From: an uncultured Acetatifactor sp.
GTDB taxonomy: Bacteria > Bacillota > Clostridia > Lachnospirales > Lachnospiraceae
Direction: 5' to 3'
Assembly: GCA_910585615.1 (NCBI GenBank)
Contig: CAJUFO010000074.1
Coordinates: 1 to 22,431 of the forward strand
Length of the DNA stretch: 22,431 nucleotides
The position numbers and the translations under genes were made by a program. The notes under the pieces are model-generated. The model was not told the DNA's origin. It worked only from the letters and a program-made list of their open reading frames with translations, and did not search any database. This document shows, in pieces, positions 1-7,516 of this stretch (its first letter is position 1; each line of letters opens with the position of its first letter).

Positions 1-15
1 AGGGGGGCAATCCAG

Positions 16-36
16 ACCACCAGCAGAGCTGGTGGT
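16..36. repeat. perfect 9-bp hairpin in the left leader
   Basis: ACCACCAGC (16-24) and GCTGGTGGT (28-36) are perfect inverse complements around the 3-nt loop AGA. No T-tract follows on the plus strand, so a terminator is not supported. It could be the edge of a dispersed palindromic repeat or the 3' end of something to the left of the window. The rest of 37-246 shows no gene or recognisable element. Confidence 0.55.
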
Positions 37-246
37 TGAGCCGGCGGCCGTGATTTGCGATGAATAGTCTCATAGGTCATGCTCCAGTCCGGTATTTTTG
101 CACAGATTTAACACCTGTTTTGCGATTGCTTATAGAGTCTGCAGGTGATTGTTCTTTCTATGGGTAGATTATACATGAAAAAGCGGATGAATTCAATATG
201 GGGAGCCAGAATCCTTCATCATTCGTCAAAAAATCTGTCACGCCTC

Positions 247-275
247 TTGACAACTTCCGGCTCATGCACTATCCT
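247..275 (+). promoter_or_regulatory. candidate sigma-A promoter for the Rpn-like nuclease gene
   Basis: A perfect -35 TTGACA (247-252) is followed after exactly 17 nt by TATCCT (270-275), which matches the -10 consensus at four of six bases. It lies about 165 nt before the chosen start codon at 440. The -35 is convincing and the -10 is weak, so this is a moderate call. Confidence 0.45.
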
Positions 276-439
276 ATCTTTAAAGTAATTTATCTGAAAT
301 CTGTTTCTTTCTGATGTCAAATGGCATTTCTGCCGTTTTTCACTGGAAAAAGCGCAACTGTAGGCAGGGAAGTTCTGGAAAGATGCGGCAGGGATGGGGA
401 GCCAGACTTCGCAGCCCGGCCCGAGAAGGAGGAGAGTGC

Positions 440-1459
440 ATGGGAGAGGAGAACAATGCGATGCTGTCCTATCTGGAGGACGATAAGCGGTTCGCCGATT
501 TGTTCAATCAGCTGTATTTCAAGGGACAGCAGGTGGTGGATGCGGGAGAACTGGTGGAGGCGTCGGAGGTATATCATGGGAAGCCGGGAGAGAAGGGAGG
601 CCAACGGACGCGAGATATCAAGAGGAGACTGAAATCCGGCAAGGAGTTGAAGATTCTGGCGGTGGAGAGCCAGAGCGATGTGAACTACATCATGCCTTGG
701 CGCATCATGGATTACGACTGTCGGGAATATGGGAAGCAGATACGGGGAGCGCAGAGAGCGAACCGGGAACTGGACAGGGCGGGGAAGCGGGTCTACGCCA
801 ACGAGGGGGAACGGATGAGCGAAGTGCGGAAAGAGGAGCATTTTGCGCCTGTCTATACATTATGCCTCTACCATGGGGCGGAGGAGTGGGACGGCCCCAG
901 GAGCCTGAAGGACATGATGGATTTTGGAGAAAATACATTTGGATATAGGGACAAAGAGGTATGGAGTGACTGCTTCGCGGATTATCCCATGCGTCTCGTG
1001 TGCGTGAATGAGCTTGTGGATTGCTCTGGATTCCGGACATCTCTGCGGGAGCTGTTCACCATATTGCTGTACCGCAGGGACAAGGAGCGGCTGAAGGAGC
1101 TTCTGGACAAAAATGCGGTCTACCAGAAAATGGATGAGGAGACTGCCCAGACACTTGGAGTATTGATGGGCATAAAGAGATTTGCGGAAAACAAAAAGAA
1201 ATATAAGACAGAGAAGGGAGAATACAATATGTGCCAGGCCATAAGAGAGATGATGGAGGACAGCAGAATGGAAGGGATAGCCGAGGGAGAAGCCCGTGGA
1301 GAAGCCCGCGGCAGGTCGGAGGGCAGCGCCAGCCAGATAATCGAAATCATAGAAAACATCATGAGCGAGCTGCAGTGCTCCCTGGAGAAAGCCTGCAAGG
1401 TGGCCGGGAAGACTGTGTCAGAGTACCGGCAGTCGGAGCAGATATGCGGGAAAGTATAA
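440..1459 (+). CDS. Rpn-family / YhgA-like PD-(D/E)XK nuclease (transposase-like)
   Basis: This 339-residue protein resembles the recombination-promoting nuclease (Rpn/YhgA) group often annotated as PD-(D/E)XK nuclease family transposase. The likely nuclease core is near the N terminus: D59 in QRTRDIK, then E76-S-Q78 in LAVESQSDVNY, followed by the MPWRIMDYDCREY segment typical of these proteins. Near the C terminus is a charged stretch with GEARGEARG (residues 283-291), encoded by two tandem 12-bp copies (1286-1309), then a helical tail. The start at 440 was chosen over an in-frame ATG at 314 because GGAGG lies just before it (about 428-434) and homologous sequence begins there. Known members cut DNA in vitro and promote recombination; activity here is inferred. 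No terminal inverted repeats were found, so a mobile element is not supported. Confidence 0.8.
   Translation: MGEENNAMLSYLEDDKRFADLFNQLYFKGQQVVDAGELVEASEVYHGKPGEKGGQRTRDIKRRLKSGKELKILAVESQSDVNYIMPWRIMDYDCREYGKQIRGAQRANRELDRAGKRVYANEGERMSEVRKEEHFAPVYTLCLYHGAEEWDGPRSLKDMMDFGENTFGYRDKEVWSDCFADYPMRLVCVNELVDCSGFRTSLRELFTILLYRRDKERLKELLDKNAVYQKMDEETAQTLGVLMGIKRFAENKKKYKTEKGEYNMCQAIREMMEDSRMEGIAEGEARGEARGRSEGSASQIIEIIENIMSELQCSLEKACKVAGKTVSEYRQSEQICGKV
1286..1309 (+). repeat. tandem 12-bp repeat inside the Rpn-like gene
   Basis: GGAGAAGCCCGT (1286-1297) is followed directly by GGAGAAGCCCGC (1298-1309). It encodes GEAR-GEAR in the charged C-terminal linker. Such short in-frame repeats can vary in copy number between strains; this is inference. 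Confidence 0.7.
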
Positions 1460-1504
1460 ATTTTTTCCAATCCGAATTTTTAACGTGAATAAGTCCGGCA
1501 ATTG

Positions 1505-1513
1505 TGCTATACT
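1505..1513 (+). promoter_or_regulatory. extended -10 promoter for the Hsp70-GNAT pair
   Basis: TGC followed by TATACT (1508-1513) forms an extended -10 element. The -35 position 17 nt upstream (GTGAAT, 1485-1490) matches only half the consensus, which is normal for TGn promoters. It sits about 84 nt before the start at 1597. The leader between contains short self-complementary runs (GGGG/CCCC around 1540-1558) with no clear regulatory class. Confidence 0.5.
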
Positions 1514-1596
1514 GGTATTCAATGGGCTGATATCCGCAAGGGGCAGGCGTTTTCCCCTAGATTCATACGCCCTACAGCGGCATCATGGAGGTAAGC

Positions 1597-3285
1597 ATGA
1601 TAGTAGGAATCGACTTAGGTACGACCAACAGTTTGATAGCATATTTTACGGAAGAGGGGCCGAAGATCATTCCCAACAGGCTGGGGAAGAGCCTCACGCC
1701 TTCGGTGGTCAGCGTGGACAGGGAGGGGAATGTGTACGTGGGGGAGACGGCCAGGGAGCGCATGAGCCTTTATCCGGACACCGTGGCGGAGACCTTCAAG
1801 CGCAGCATGGGCACGGAGCGGGACTACATACTGAGCGGGAAGCATTTCCGGCCGGAGGAGCTGTCCAGCCTGGTGCTGCGCGCGCTGAAGGAGGACGCGG
1901 AGAGCTTCCTGGGGGAGGAGGTCACCGAGGCTGTCATCAGCGTGCCCGCCTACTTCGACGACAAGCGCAGAAAGGCCACCAAGCGCGCCGGGGAGCTGGC
2001 GGGCCTGAAGGTGGAACGGATGATTTCGGAGCCCACGGCAGCGGCGGTGGCATACGGCCTGTACGACAAGACCAAGGACACCCGCTTCCTGGTGTTCGAC
2101 TTAGGGGGCGGCACCTTCGACGTGTCCATCCTGGAGCTGTACCACAATATCCTGGAAGTCCGTGCCGTGGCAGGGGACAATTACCTGGGCGGCGAGGACT
2201 TCACGGAGGTGATGGCGAAGCTTTTCCTGCAGAAGGCGAAGCTGCAGCTGCAGAACCTTTCCGAGAAGGAGCAGGTGCGCCTGTTCCGGGAGGCGGAGAA
2301 GGCAAAATGCGCCATTAACGACAATGATGTAGTCCCTATGGGCTTTTTATATAAAGAAGAAAGCCTGGAGCAAAAGATTACATATAAGGAGTACGAAGAG
2401 GCCTGCGAGGAGCTTCTGATGAAAATCAGGGAACCTGTGAAGAAGAGCCTGGCGGACGCGGGGCTGAAGCTTTCGGACATCGACGAGGTGCTGCTGATCG
2501 GCGGGGCCACCAGGCTGAATATCGTGCGGGATTTCCTGATACGGCTGTTCCGCAAGTTCCCGGATACCAGAATGAACCCGGACGAGACCGTGGCCCTGGG
2601 GGCGGCGGTGCAGGCGGCCATGAAGGAGCGCAGGGAGGAGGTGAAGGAGGTCATCCTGACAGATGTGTGCTCCTTTACCCTGGGCACCGAGGTGGTGGTG
2701 GAATACGATGAGGGGAAATACGAGGACGGCAGGTTCTGTCCCATCATCGAGCGCAATACGGTCATCCCCGCCAGCCACACGGAGCGGCTCTACACCGCCC
2801 GAGACAATCAGAGCAAGGTGCGCGTCCGGGTGCTGCAGGGGGAGAGCCGCTTCGCCAGGAACAACCTGTTCCTGGGGGAGCTGGAAATCGACATTCCCAA
2901 GGGGCCCAAAGGCCGGGAGTCCGTGGACGTGACCTATACATACGACATCAATTCCCTGCTGGAGGTGGAGGTCACGGTGGTGTCCACGGGAGAGAGCCGG
3001 AAAATGGTCATCAAGGGCCAGGACAATGAGATGACCGAGGAGGAAATCCGAAAGCGCATGGAGGAACTGGCCTATCTGAAGATTCAGCCCAGGGACTACG
3101 AGGAGAACCGGCTGGTGCTGACCAGGGCGGAGCGGATGTACGAGGAGACCCTGGGGGAGCGCAGGCGCGTGCTTGACCGGTACATCACGGCCTTTGAGGC
3201 GGCGCTGAAAGGTGGAGACCACGATGAGATTATGGAGACGCGGGAGGCGCTGAACGAGGTGCTGGAGGAGGACAACGAAGAGTGA
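1597..3285 (+). CDS. hscC: HscC-type Hsp70 chaperone
   Basis: This 562-residue ATP-dependent chaperone of the Hsp70 family is close in length to E. coli HscC (about 556) and shorter than DnaK (about 640). The nucleotide-binding domain shows all the actin-fold motifs in order: IDLGTTNS at the N terminus, VISVPAYFDDKRRKATKRAG, SEPTAAAVAYG, FDLGGGTFDVS, and LLIGGATRLNIVRDFL near residue 300. A beta-type substrate-binding domain follows (about residues 370-490), then a short helical lid lacking DnaK's disordered C-terminal tail. The start at 1597 is preferred over ATG 1585 because GGAGG (1587-1591) is spaced correctly for 1597, placing the phosphate-binding loop at the extreme N terminus. No J-domain partner or GrpE is present in the window. 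Its stop overlaps the next gene by four bases, so the two are probably translated together. The symbol rests on architecture, and a generic DnaK-like paralogue is the alternative. Confidence 0.88.
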   Translation: MIVGIDLGTTNSLIAYFTEEGPKIIPNRLGKSLTPSVVSVDREGNVYVGETARERMSLYPDTVAETFKRSMGTERDYILSGKHFRPEELSSLVLRALKEDAESFLGEEVTEAVISVPAYFDDKRRKATKRAGELAGLKVERMISEPTAAAVAYGLYDKTKDTRFLVFDLGGGTFDVSILELYHNILEVRAVAGDNYLGGEDFTEVMAKLFLQKAKLQLQNLSEKEQVRLFREAEKAKCAINDNDVVPMGFLYKEESLEQKITYKEYEEACEELLMKIREPVKKSLADAGLKLSDIDEVLLIGGATRLNIVRDFLIRLFRKFPDTRMNPDETVALGAAVQAAMKERREEVKEVILTDVCSFTLGTEVVVEYDEGKYEDGRFCPIIERNTVIPASHTERLYTARDNQSKVRVRVLQGESRFARNNLFLGELEIDIPKGPKGRESVDVTYTYDINSLLEVEVTVVSTGESRKMVIKGQDNEMTEEEIRKRMEELAYLKIQPRDYEENRLVLTRAERMYEETLGERRRVLDRYITAFEAALKGGDHDEIMETREALNEVLEEDNEE

Positions 3286-3791
3286 GCGGTCAGAGGGCTG
3301 ACATCAAGGTCGTGCTCAGGCCCAGGACGGCGGAGCATGTAAGGATTTATTGGGAGAAGACCCAGGACGAAGAAATCAGGAAGAGGATTCCTCTGCAGGA
3401 CATCTCGCTGGAGGAGGCGCTGAGACAGTTCGAAGCATCCAGGCAGCCCGACGCCACCAGCTTTGGCATGTGCATCGAGGCGGACGGCGATTACGTGGGG
3501 GATGTGTGGTGCTATGGCATCGATGAAGCTGAGGAAGAGATGGCTATGTTCAGCTTCCTGATTTTTGAAAAGCGTCTGTGGGGGAAGGGCGTGGGCAGTC
3601 AGGCAGCCAGACTTTTCTGCCAGGAGGTCTTTTCCCGCTATGCAATCCTTAAACTGGGCGCTTTTGCCTATATGGAGAATGTCTGTTCCCTGCGGGCGCT
3701 GGAGAAGGCTGGCTTTCGGGAAAAGGAGCGCTTTCTGGAAGAGGGGCGGCTTTCGGTTTACCTGGAGTGGAGGAAGTCTCCTGCCGGTTAG
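3282..3791 (+). CDS. GNAT-family N-acetyltransferase
   Basis: This 169-residue protein has the RimJ/RimL-like GNAT pattern. It opens with a beta strand (KVVLRPRT), then YVGDVW and the central FSFLIFEKRLWGKGVGSQAARLF. In the latter, the acetyl-CoA pyrophosphate loop is recognisable as RLWGKGVG (about residues 97-104). The C-terminal part, AYMENVCSLRALEKAGFREKER, matches the usual N-x-x-S-x-x-x-L-E-K-x-G-F motif. The start is GTG at 3282, within the GTGA that also holds the hscC stop, so expression is probably coupled to the chaperone. The substrate cannot be read from sequence; protein N-termini, small amines and drugs are all used by relatives. Length is normal and there is no sign of damage. 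Confidence 0.85.
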   Translation: MSGQRADIKVVLRPRTAEHVRIYWEKTQDEEIRKRIPLQDISLEEALRQFEASRQPDATSFGMCIEADGDYVGDVWCYGIDEAEEEMAMFSFLIFEKRLWGKGVGSQAARLFCQEVFSRYAILKLGAFAYMENVCSLRALEKAGFREKERFLEEGRLSVYLEWRKSPAG

Positions 3792-3860
3792 CGGCAAGAG
3801 CGCCGGGACGGACTGGGTTCTCCAGGCTATAAGCTGGGAGGAGGCCCAGGTGCGGCGCTC
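3782..3860. terminator. structured convergent junction without a clear U-tract
   Basis: TGCCG (3782-3786) and CGGCA (3792-3796) form a small hairpin whose loop holds the GNAT stop codon. Beyond it GAGCGCCG (3798-3805) and CGGCGCTC (3853-3860) are a perfect 8-bp inverted pair enclosing a further CTGGG/CCCAG pairing. The two genes here converge, so termination is plausible, but no poly-T run follows on either side. Confidence 0.35.
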
Positions 3861-3880
3861 AGGGTAGCCGTTTCCGGATT

Positions 3881-4699
3881 CTAAAGCTTATGGAACTCCG
3901 GGTTTCGCTTCTCGAAGACGCAATAATACTGGAACCCGCATTCCCGCAGCACTTCCGCCGCCCGGCCAAAGGAATCCCCGATATGAGCTGTATCATGGGA
4001 GTCCGAGCCGATGGCGACGATTTCTCCTCCCAGCTCCCGATAGCGCTTCAGCACATCCATGCAGGGATGGAAATCCCGCATCCCTTTCTTGATTCCGCCG
4101 GTGTTCAGCTCGATGCCTTTGCCCTTGTCCAGCAGTTCTTTCAGAATATCGTCGAAGATATCGCGGTATGCCGAATAAGAATATCCTTCGTCCTTTCCCG
4201 GCGCATAGCGCACCGCATAGTCCAAATGCCCATAGACATCGTAATTAGAGAATTTCCGGATATTCTCCAGCGTGGACTGGAAATATTCCCCCAAAGCCTC
4301 CTCCTTGCTGCGCCCCTGGAAGAAATCGGGATAATAGACGTCCTTGCCGTGGCAGATATGGGAGGAGCCGATGATGAAGTCGAATTCATAGGACTTGGCG
4401 TAGACGGCGTTCTTCCGCAGCGCTTCAGGCTGCAGCCCCAGCTCCACTCCGAAGAGCAGGCGTATCTTCCCGGCGTATTTTTCCTTCAGCCGGGCCAGGT
4501 CATAGAGGTAAGGGTCGGTGTCCAGCAGGAAGATATTCCCCTCCAGCCCCTCCCGGTCGGGGTAGTCGAAATCCTGATGCTCCGTGAAGCACATGGTCTC
4601 CAGGCCCTGTGCGATTCCCTGTAGCACCATCTCCTCCATGGGCGTGTGGGAATCGCCGGAAAATGAGGAATGTAAGTGGCAGTCTGCGGTGATTGGCAT
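3881..4699 (-). CDS. hisJ: histidinol-phosphatase, PHP family (HisJ-type)
   Basis: This 272-residue PHP-domain phosphoesterase probably removes phosphate from L-histidinol phosphate in histidine synthesis. The trinuclear metal site is visible: HLH at residues 8-10, FTEHQDFD, the FGVELGL glutamate, GSSHICHG, YGHLDY, and GSDSHD near the C terminus. HSSFSGDSHTPMEEMV just after the first ligand pair is typical of the HisJ branch. The ribosome site AAGGAG is well placed upstream of the ATG at 4699. No other his genes are in the window, but in Clostridia this gene is often unlinked from them. Other PHP phosphatases share the fold, so the substrate is family-based inference. Confidence 0.82.
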   Translation of the reverse strand: MPITADCHLHSSFSGDSHTPMEEMVLQGIAQGLETMCFTEHQDFDYPDREGLEGNIFLLDTDPYLYDLARLKEKYAGKIRLLFGVELGLQPEALRKNAVYAKSYEFDFIIGSSHICHGKDVYYPDFFQGRSKEEALGEYFQSTLENIRKFSNYDVYGHLDYAVRYAPGKDEGYSYSAYRDIFDDILKELLDKGKGIELNTGGIKKGMRDFHPCMDVLKRYRELGGEIVAIGSDSHDTAHIGDSFGRAAEVLRECGFQYYCVFEKRNPEFHKL

Positions 4700-4750
4700 G
4701 GCGTTCTCCTTTCGGTTTTAGATTTCCGTATCGCGAACTCGATAATCATT

Positions 4751-4759
4751 ATTATATCA
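4751..4759 (-). promoter_or_regulatory. extended -10 promoter for the histidinol-phosphatase gene
   Basis: Read on the minus strand, TGA precedes a perfect TATAAT (plus coordinates 4751-4756), giving an extended -10. It lies about 52 nt upstream of the start codon at 4699. No good -35 is seen at 17 nt. Confidence 0.5.
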
Positions 4760-4837
4760 TCTTTTGCCCTGTTGACTATCCTATTTCTAAACAATCTGTT
4801 AAATTTCCGAAATTATGGCAATTATTTTTCATTTACA

Positions 4838-4868
4838 TCTTGAATTCTCCTTCAAGATTGGGTAAAAT
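4838..4868 (+). promoter_or_regulatory. gap promoter overlapping an inverted repeat
   Basis: TTGAAT (4840-4845) and TAAAAT (4863-4868) are separated by exactly 17 nt. The -35 and the first part of the spacer lie inside a perfect 8-bp inverted repeat, ATCTTGAA (4838-4845) and TTCAAGAT (4852-4859), a plausible operator. A second, weaker dyad (TGTCC at 4901, GGACA at 4916) falls in the leader. A consensus TTGACA at 4887-4892 has no partner -10 at the right distance. Confidence 0.55.
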
Positions 4869-4961
4869 AGCCTTGTTGATAAAAGTTTGACAATCCGGCA
4901 TGTCCCGCAAAAATCGGACAAGGGTTGCCGAAACACATAAAAATATTAGGAGGGAACTAAA

Positions 4962-5975
4962 ATGGCAGTAAGAGTAGCAATCAATGGTTTTGGCCGTATT
5001 GGCCGTCTGGCATTCAGGCAGATGTTCGATGCTGAGGGGTATGAGGTAGTTGCTATCAACGACCTGACCAGCCCCAAGATGCTGGCTCACCTGTTGAAGT
5101 ATGACTCTTCTCAGGGCAAGTACAAATATGCCGATTCCGTAGTGGCAGGCGAGGACAATATCACCGTAAACGGCAAGACCATCACCATCTACAAGGAAGC
5201 GGACGCTAAGAACCTTCCCTGGGGCGAGCTGAAGGTTGACGTGGTTCTGGAGTGCACAGGCTTCTATACCTCCAAGGAGAAGGCCAGCGCCCATGTTACG
5301 GCTGGTGCCCGCAAGGTCGTCATCTCCGCTCCTGCTGGAAATGACCTTCCCACCATCGTCTACAATGTGAACCATGACACCCTGAAGCCCGAAGATACCG
5401 TTATCTCCGCAGCTTCCTGCACCACCAACTGCCTGGCTCCCATGGCGAAGGCCCTAAACGATTTCGCTGCTATCCAGAGCGGTATCATGACCACCGTTCA
5501 CGCTTACACCGGCGACCAGATGATTCTGGACGGACCTCAGAGGAAGGGCGATCTGAGAAGGAGCCGCGCAGGCGCCTGCAACATCGTTCCCAACTCCACC
5601 GGCGCTGCCAAGGCTATCGGCCTTGTCATCCCTGAGCTGAACGGCAAGCTGATTGGCTCCGCACAGCGCGTGCCCACCCCTACAGGCTCCACCACCATCC
5701 TGGTAGCAGTCGTTAAGGGCGAGGTTACCAAGGAAGGCATCAATGCCGCTATGAAGGCTGCCGCTACCGAGTCCTTCGCTTACAATGAGGATGAGATTGT
5801 ATCCTCCGACGTAATCGGAAGCACCTACGGCTCCATCTTCGATGCGACCCAGACCATGGTTTCCAAGATGGAAGACGGCAACTCCCTGGTACAGGTTGTT
5901 TCCTGGTATGACAATGAGAACAGCTACACCTCTCAGATGGTTCGTACCATTAAGTATTTCAGTGAGCTGGGCTAA
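4962..5975 (+). CDS. gap: glyceraldehyde-3-phosphate dehydrogenase, type I
   Basis: This 337-residue glycolytic enzyme oxidises glyceraldehyde 3-phosphate with phosphate and NAD to 1,3-bisphosphoglycerate in the cytosol. The Rossmann motif INGFGRIGRL is at the N terminus, and the acidic residue in VAINDLT suggests NAD rather than NADP. The catalytic cysteine is C153 in ASCTTNCLAP, and the partner histidine lies in TTVHAYTGDQ. The C-terminal WYDNENSYTSQM motif is intact. A strong site (TTAGGAGGG, 4947-4953) precedes the ATG by eight bases. Codon use is strongly biased, as expected of a highly expressed gene. A terminator at 6116-6149 separates it from pgk. Confidence 0.97.
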   Translation: MAVRVAINGFGRIGRLAFRQMFDAEGYEVVAINDLTSPKMLAHLLKYDSSQGKYKYADSVVAGEDNITVNGKTITIYKEADAKNLPWGELKVDVVLECTGFYTSKEKASAHVTAGARKVVISAPAGNDLPTIVYNVNHDTLKPEDTVISAASCTTNCLAPMAKALNDFAAIQSGIMTTVHAYTGDQMILDGPQRKGDLRRSRAGACNIVPNSTGAAKAIGLVIPELNGKLIGSAQRVPTPTGSTTILVAVVKGEVTKEGINAAMKAAATESFAYNEDEIVSSDVIGSTYGSIFDATQTMVSKMEDGNSLVQVVSWYDNENSYTSQMVRTIKYFSELG

Positions 5976-6088
5976 ATGTGCAAAGATTTTCTAAGGTTGT
6001 AAAGTACACAACCTAAAGCCCCAAAGTGCATGGCGCTTGAAAATCTAAGTTGCACATAGAAGAATGCCCGAAATGCAGGGCATTCTTC
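5976..6088 (+). repeat. structured intergenic repeat, copy 1 (gap-pgk gap)
   Basis: Directly after gap, ATGTGCAA plus AGATTTTC (5976-5991) pairs with GAAAATCT (6039-6046) and TTGCACAT (6050-6057). It encloses an inner stem GGTTGT/ACAACC (5995-6013) whose loop is AAAGTAC. Nine bases after a CTAAG (6045-6049) comes a perfect 11-bp hairpin, GAAGAATGCCC (6059-6069) with GGGCATTCTTC (6078-6088). The same CTAAG-N9-GAAGAATGCC layout and AAAGTAC loop recur between pgk and tpiA, so this is a repeated element rather than a simple terminator. Confidence 0.7.
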
Positions 6089-6115
6089 TGGGTATACACC
6101 AAACAAGCGACCTAT

Positions 6116-6149
6116 AAGGGGTCCGGTCTGAGGGGCCGGGCCTCTTTTT
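6116..6149 (+). terminator. intrinsic terminator after gap
   Basis: AAGGGGTCCGG (6116-6126) pairs with CCGGGCCTCTT (6136-6146) as an 11-bp stem with two G-U pairs and a 9-nt loop; a run of five Ts ends at 6149. It should end or attenuate gap transcripts before pgk. I see no strong consensus promoter between it and pgk. Confidence 0.8.
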
Positions 6150-6195
6150 ATGGAGTGTAATGTAAATCTATTATGTAAAATGGAGGTTTTTGAAA

Positions 6196-7422
6196 ATGGG
6201 ATTGAACAAGAAATCCGTTGACGACATCAACGCAAAGGGAAAGAGAGTTCTGGTAAGGTGCGACTTTAACGTACCCTTGAAGAACGGCGAGATTACGGAC
6301 GAGACCCGTATCGTGGCAGCACTGCCCACGATCAAGAAGCTGATCGACGACGGCGGCAAGGTGATTCTCTGCTCCCACTTAGGCAAGGTGAAGGAAGGCC
6401 CCAACGAGAAGGAGTCCCTGGCGCCTGTGGCGAAGAGGCTGTCCGAGAAGCTGGGCAAGGAAGTGGTGTTCGTAGCCGACTACAATGTCACCGGCGAAGC
6501 CGCCACCAAGGCTGTGGAGGCTATGCAGGAGGGCGACGTGGTGCTGCTCCAGAATACCCGTTTCCGCGGCAAGGAAGAGACCAAGAACGGCGAGGAGTTC
6601 AGCAAGGAGCTGGCTGACCTGGCTGATTTGTACGTATGCGATGCCTTTGGTTCCTCCCACAGGGCACATGCCTCTGTTGAGGGCGTCACCAAGTGCATCA
6701 CCGCAAAGGGCGGCGAGAATGCGGTTGGATACCTGATGCAGAAGGAAATCAACTTCCTGGGCAATGCGGTGGAGAACCCTGTAAGGCCTTTCGTGGCCAT
6801 CCTGGGCGGCGCGAAGGTGGCCGACAAGCTGAACGTCATCTCCAACCTGTTGGAGAAGTGCGACACCCTGATCATCGGCGGCGGCATGGCTTACACCTTC
6901 TTAAAGGCAAAGGGTTATGAAATCGGCAATTCCCTGGTGGACAATGAGAAGATCGACTACTGCAAGGAGATGATGGAGAAGGCCGAGAAGCTGGGCAAGA
7001 AGCTGCTGCTTCCTGTGGATTCTGTCACAGTTGCAGGCTTCCCGAATCCCATCGATGCCCCTGTGGAAGTACAGAACTATGATGTGGAGAACATGCCCGC
7101 GGACAGAGAGGGCTGCGATATCGGGCCTAAGACCGCTGCCATGTACGCAGAGGCTGTGAAGAGCGCAAAGACCGTGGTATGGAACGGACCTATGGGCGTA
7201 TTCGAGAATCCCACCCTGGCGGCAGGCACCATCGCGGTGGCCAAGTCCCTGGCTGAGACAGACGCTACCACCATCATCGGCGGCGGCGATTCCGCGGCAG
7301 CCGTGAACCAGCTGGGCTTCGGCGACAAGATGAGCCACATCTCCACCGGCGGCGGCGCGTCCCTGGAGTTCCTGGAGGGCAAGGTGCTTCCCGGCGTTGC
7401 GGCGGCGGACGATAAAGCCTGA
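6196..7422 (+). CDS. pgk: phosphoglycerate kinase
   Basis: This 408-residue glycolytic kinase transfers the acyl phosphate of 1,3-bisphosphoglycerate to ADP. The N-terminal domain has RVLVRCDFNVPL, CSHLGKV and NTRF followed by KEE. The C-terminal nucleotide domain has AILGGAKVADK, IIGGGMAYTFL, VVWNGPMGVFENP and TIIGGGDSAAAVNQLG, ending with HISTGGGASLEFLEG. Length and motifs are normal. The ATG at 6196 is preferred over an in-frame TTG at 6190 because GGAGG at 6182-6186 is only three bases from the TTG but nine from the ATG. It lies downstream of the gap terminator, so it is expressed by read-through or by a promoter I could not identify. Confidence 0.97.
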   Translation: MGLNKKSVDDINAKGKRVLVRCDFNVPLKNGEITDETRIVAALPTIKKLIDDGGKVILCSHLGKVKEGPNEKESLAPVAKRLSEKLGKEVVFVADYNVTGEAATKAVEAMQEGDVVLLQNTRFRGKEETKNGEEFSKELADLADLYVCDAFGSSHRAHASVEGVTKCITAKGGENAVGYLMQKEINFLGNAVENPVRPFVAILGGAKVADKLNVISNLLEKCDTLIIGGGMAYTFLKAKGYEIGNSLVDNEKIDYCKEMMEKAEKLGKKLLLPVDSVTVAGFPNPIDAPVEVQNYDVENMPADREGCDIGPKTAAMYAEAVKSAKTVVWNGPMGVFENPTLAAGTIAVAKSLAETDATTIIGGGDSAAAVNQLGFGDKMSHISTGGGASLEFLEGKVLPGVAAADDKA

Positions 7423-7423
7423 A

Positions 7424-7489
7424 TCAAATACCCCGCTGCAAGCAACGGGGTATCAAACTTGCAACACTGCAGAGCAGCGGGGTATTTGA
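7424..7489 (+). promoter_or_regulatory. mutually exclusive hairpins after pgk
   Basis: A 16-nt arm (7424-7439, ending CCCCGCTGC) is perfectly complementary to 7474-7489 (starting GCAGCGGGG). The inner part of the same left arm, ATACCCCG (7428-7435), also pairs perfectly with CGGGGTAT (7446-7453). The two right arms are near direct repeats (GCARCGGGGTAT at 7442 and 7474), so only one stem can form at a time. No long T-tract follows either. It starts two bases after the pgk stop. The function, whether RNA stabiliser, attenuator or dispersed palindrome, is not known. Confidence 0.6.
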
Positions 7490-7516
7490 CCCTCGCGGCA
7501 TTCGCCAACTGACCAT

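Noticed and set aside
314..439. Upstream in-frame start for the Rpn-like gene
   Set aside because: No ribosome site precedes ATG 314, and the added 42 residues do not look like the family, whereas GGAGG precedes ATG 440.
440..1459. Insertion sequence around the transposase-like gene
   Set aside because: No terminal inverted repeats or target duplication were found flanking it; the hairpin at 16-36 has no partner downstream.
1485..2318. 277-residue plus-strand frame overlapping the hscC start
   Set aside because: It is Gly/Arg-rich and overlaps the hscC N terminus in a different frame, while the hscC frame carries every Hsp70 motif.
2347..3222. Long minus-strand open frame opposite hscC
   Set aside because: It is an antisense shadow of a GC-biased gene, has no domain I recognise, and lies fully within a well-supported CDS.
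3782..3860. Classical bidirectional terminator between GNAT and histidinol-phosphatase genes
   Set aside because: The stems are real, but neither strand has a T-tract, so only a weak terminator call was kept.
4901..4920. CggR-type operator in the gap leader
   Set aside because: TGTCC/GGACA is only partly like the known CggR site, spacing differs, and no cggR gene is adjacent.
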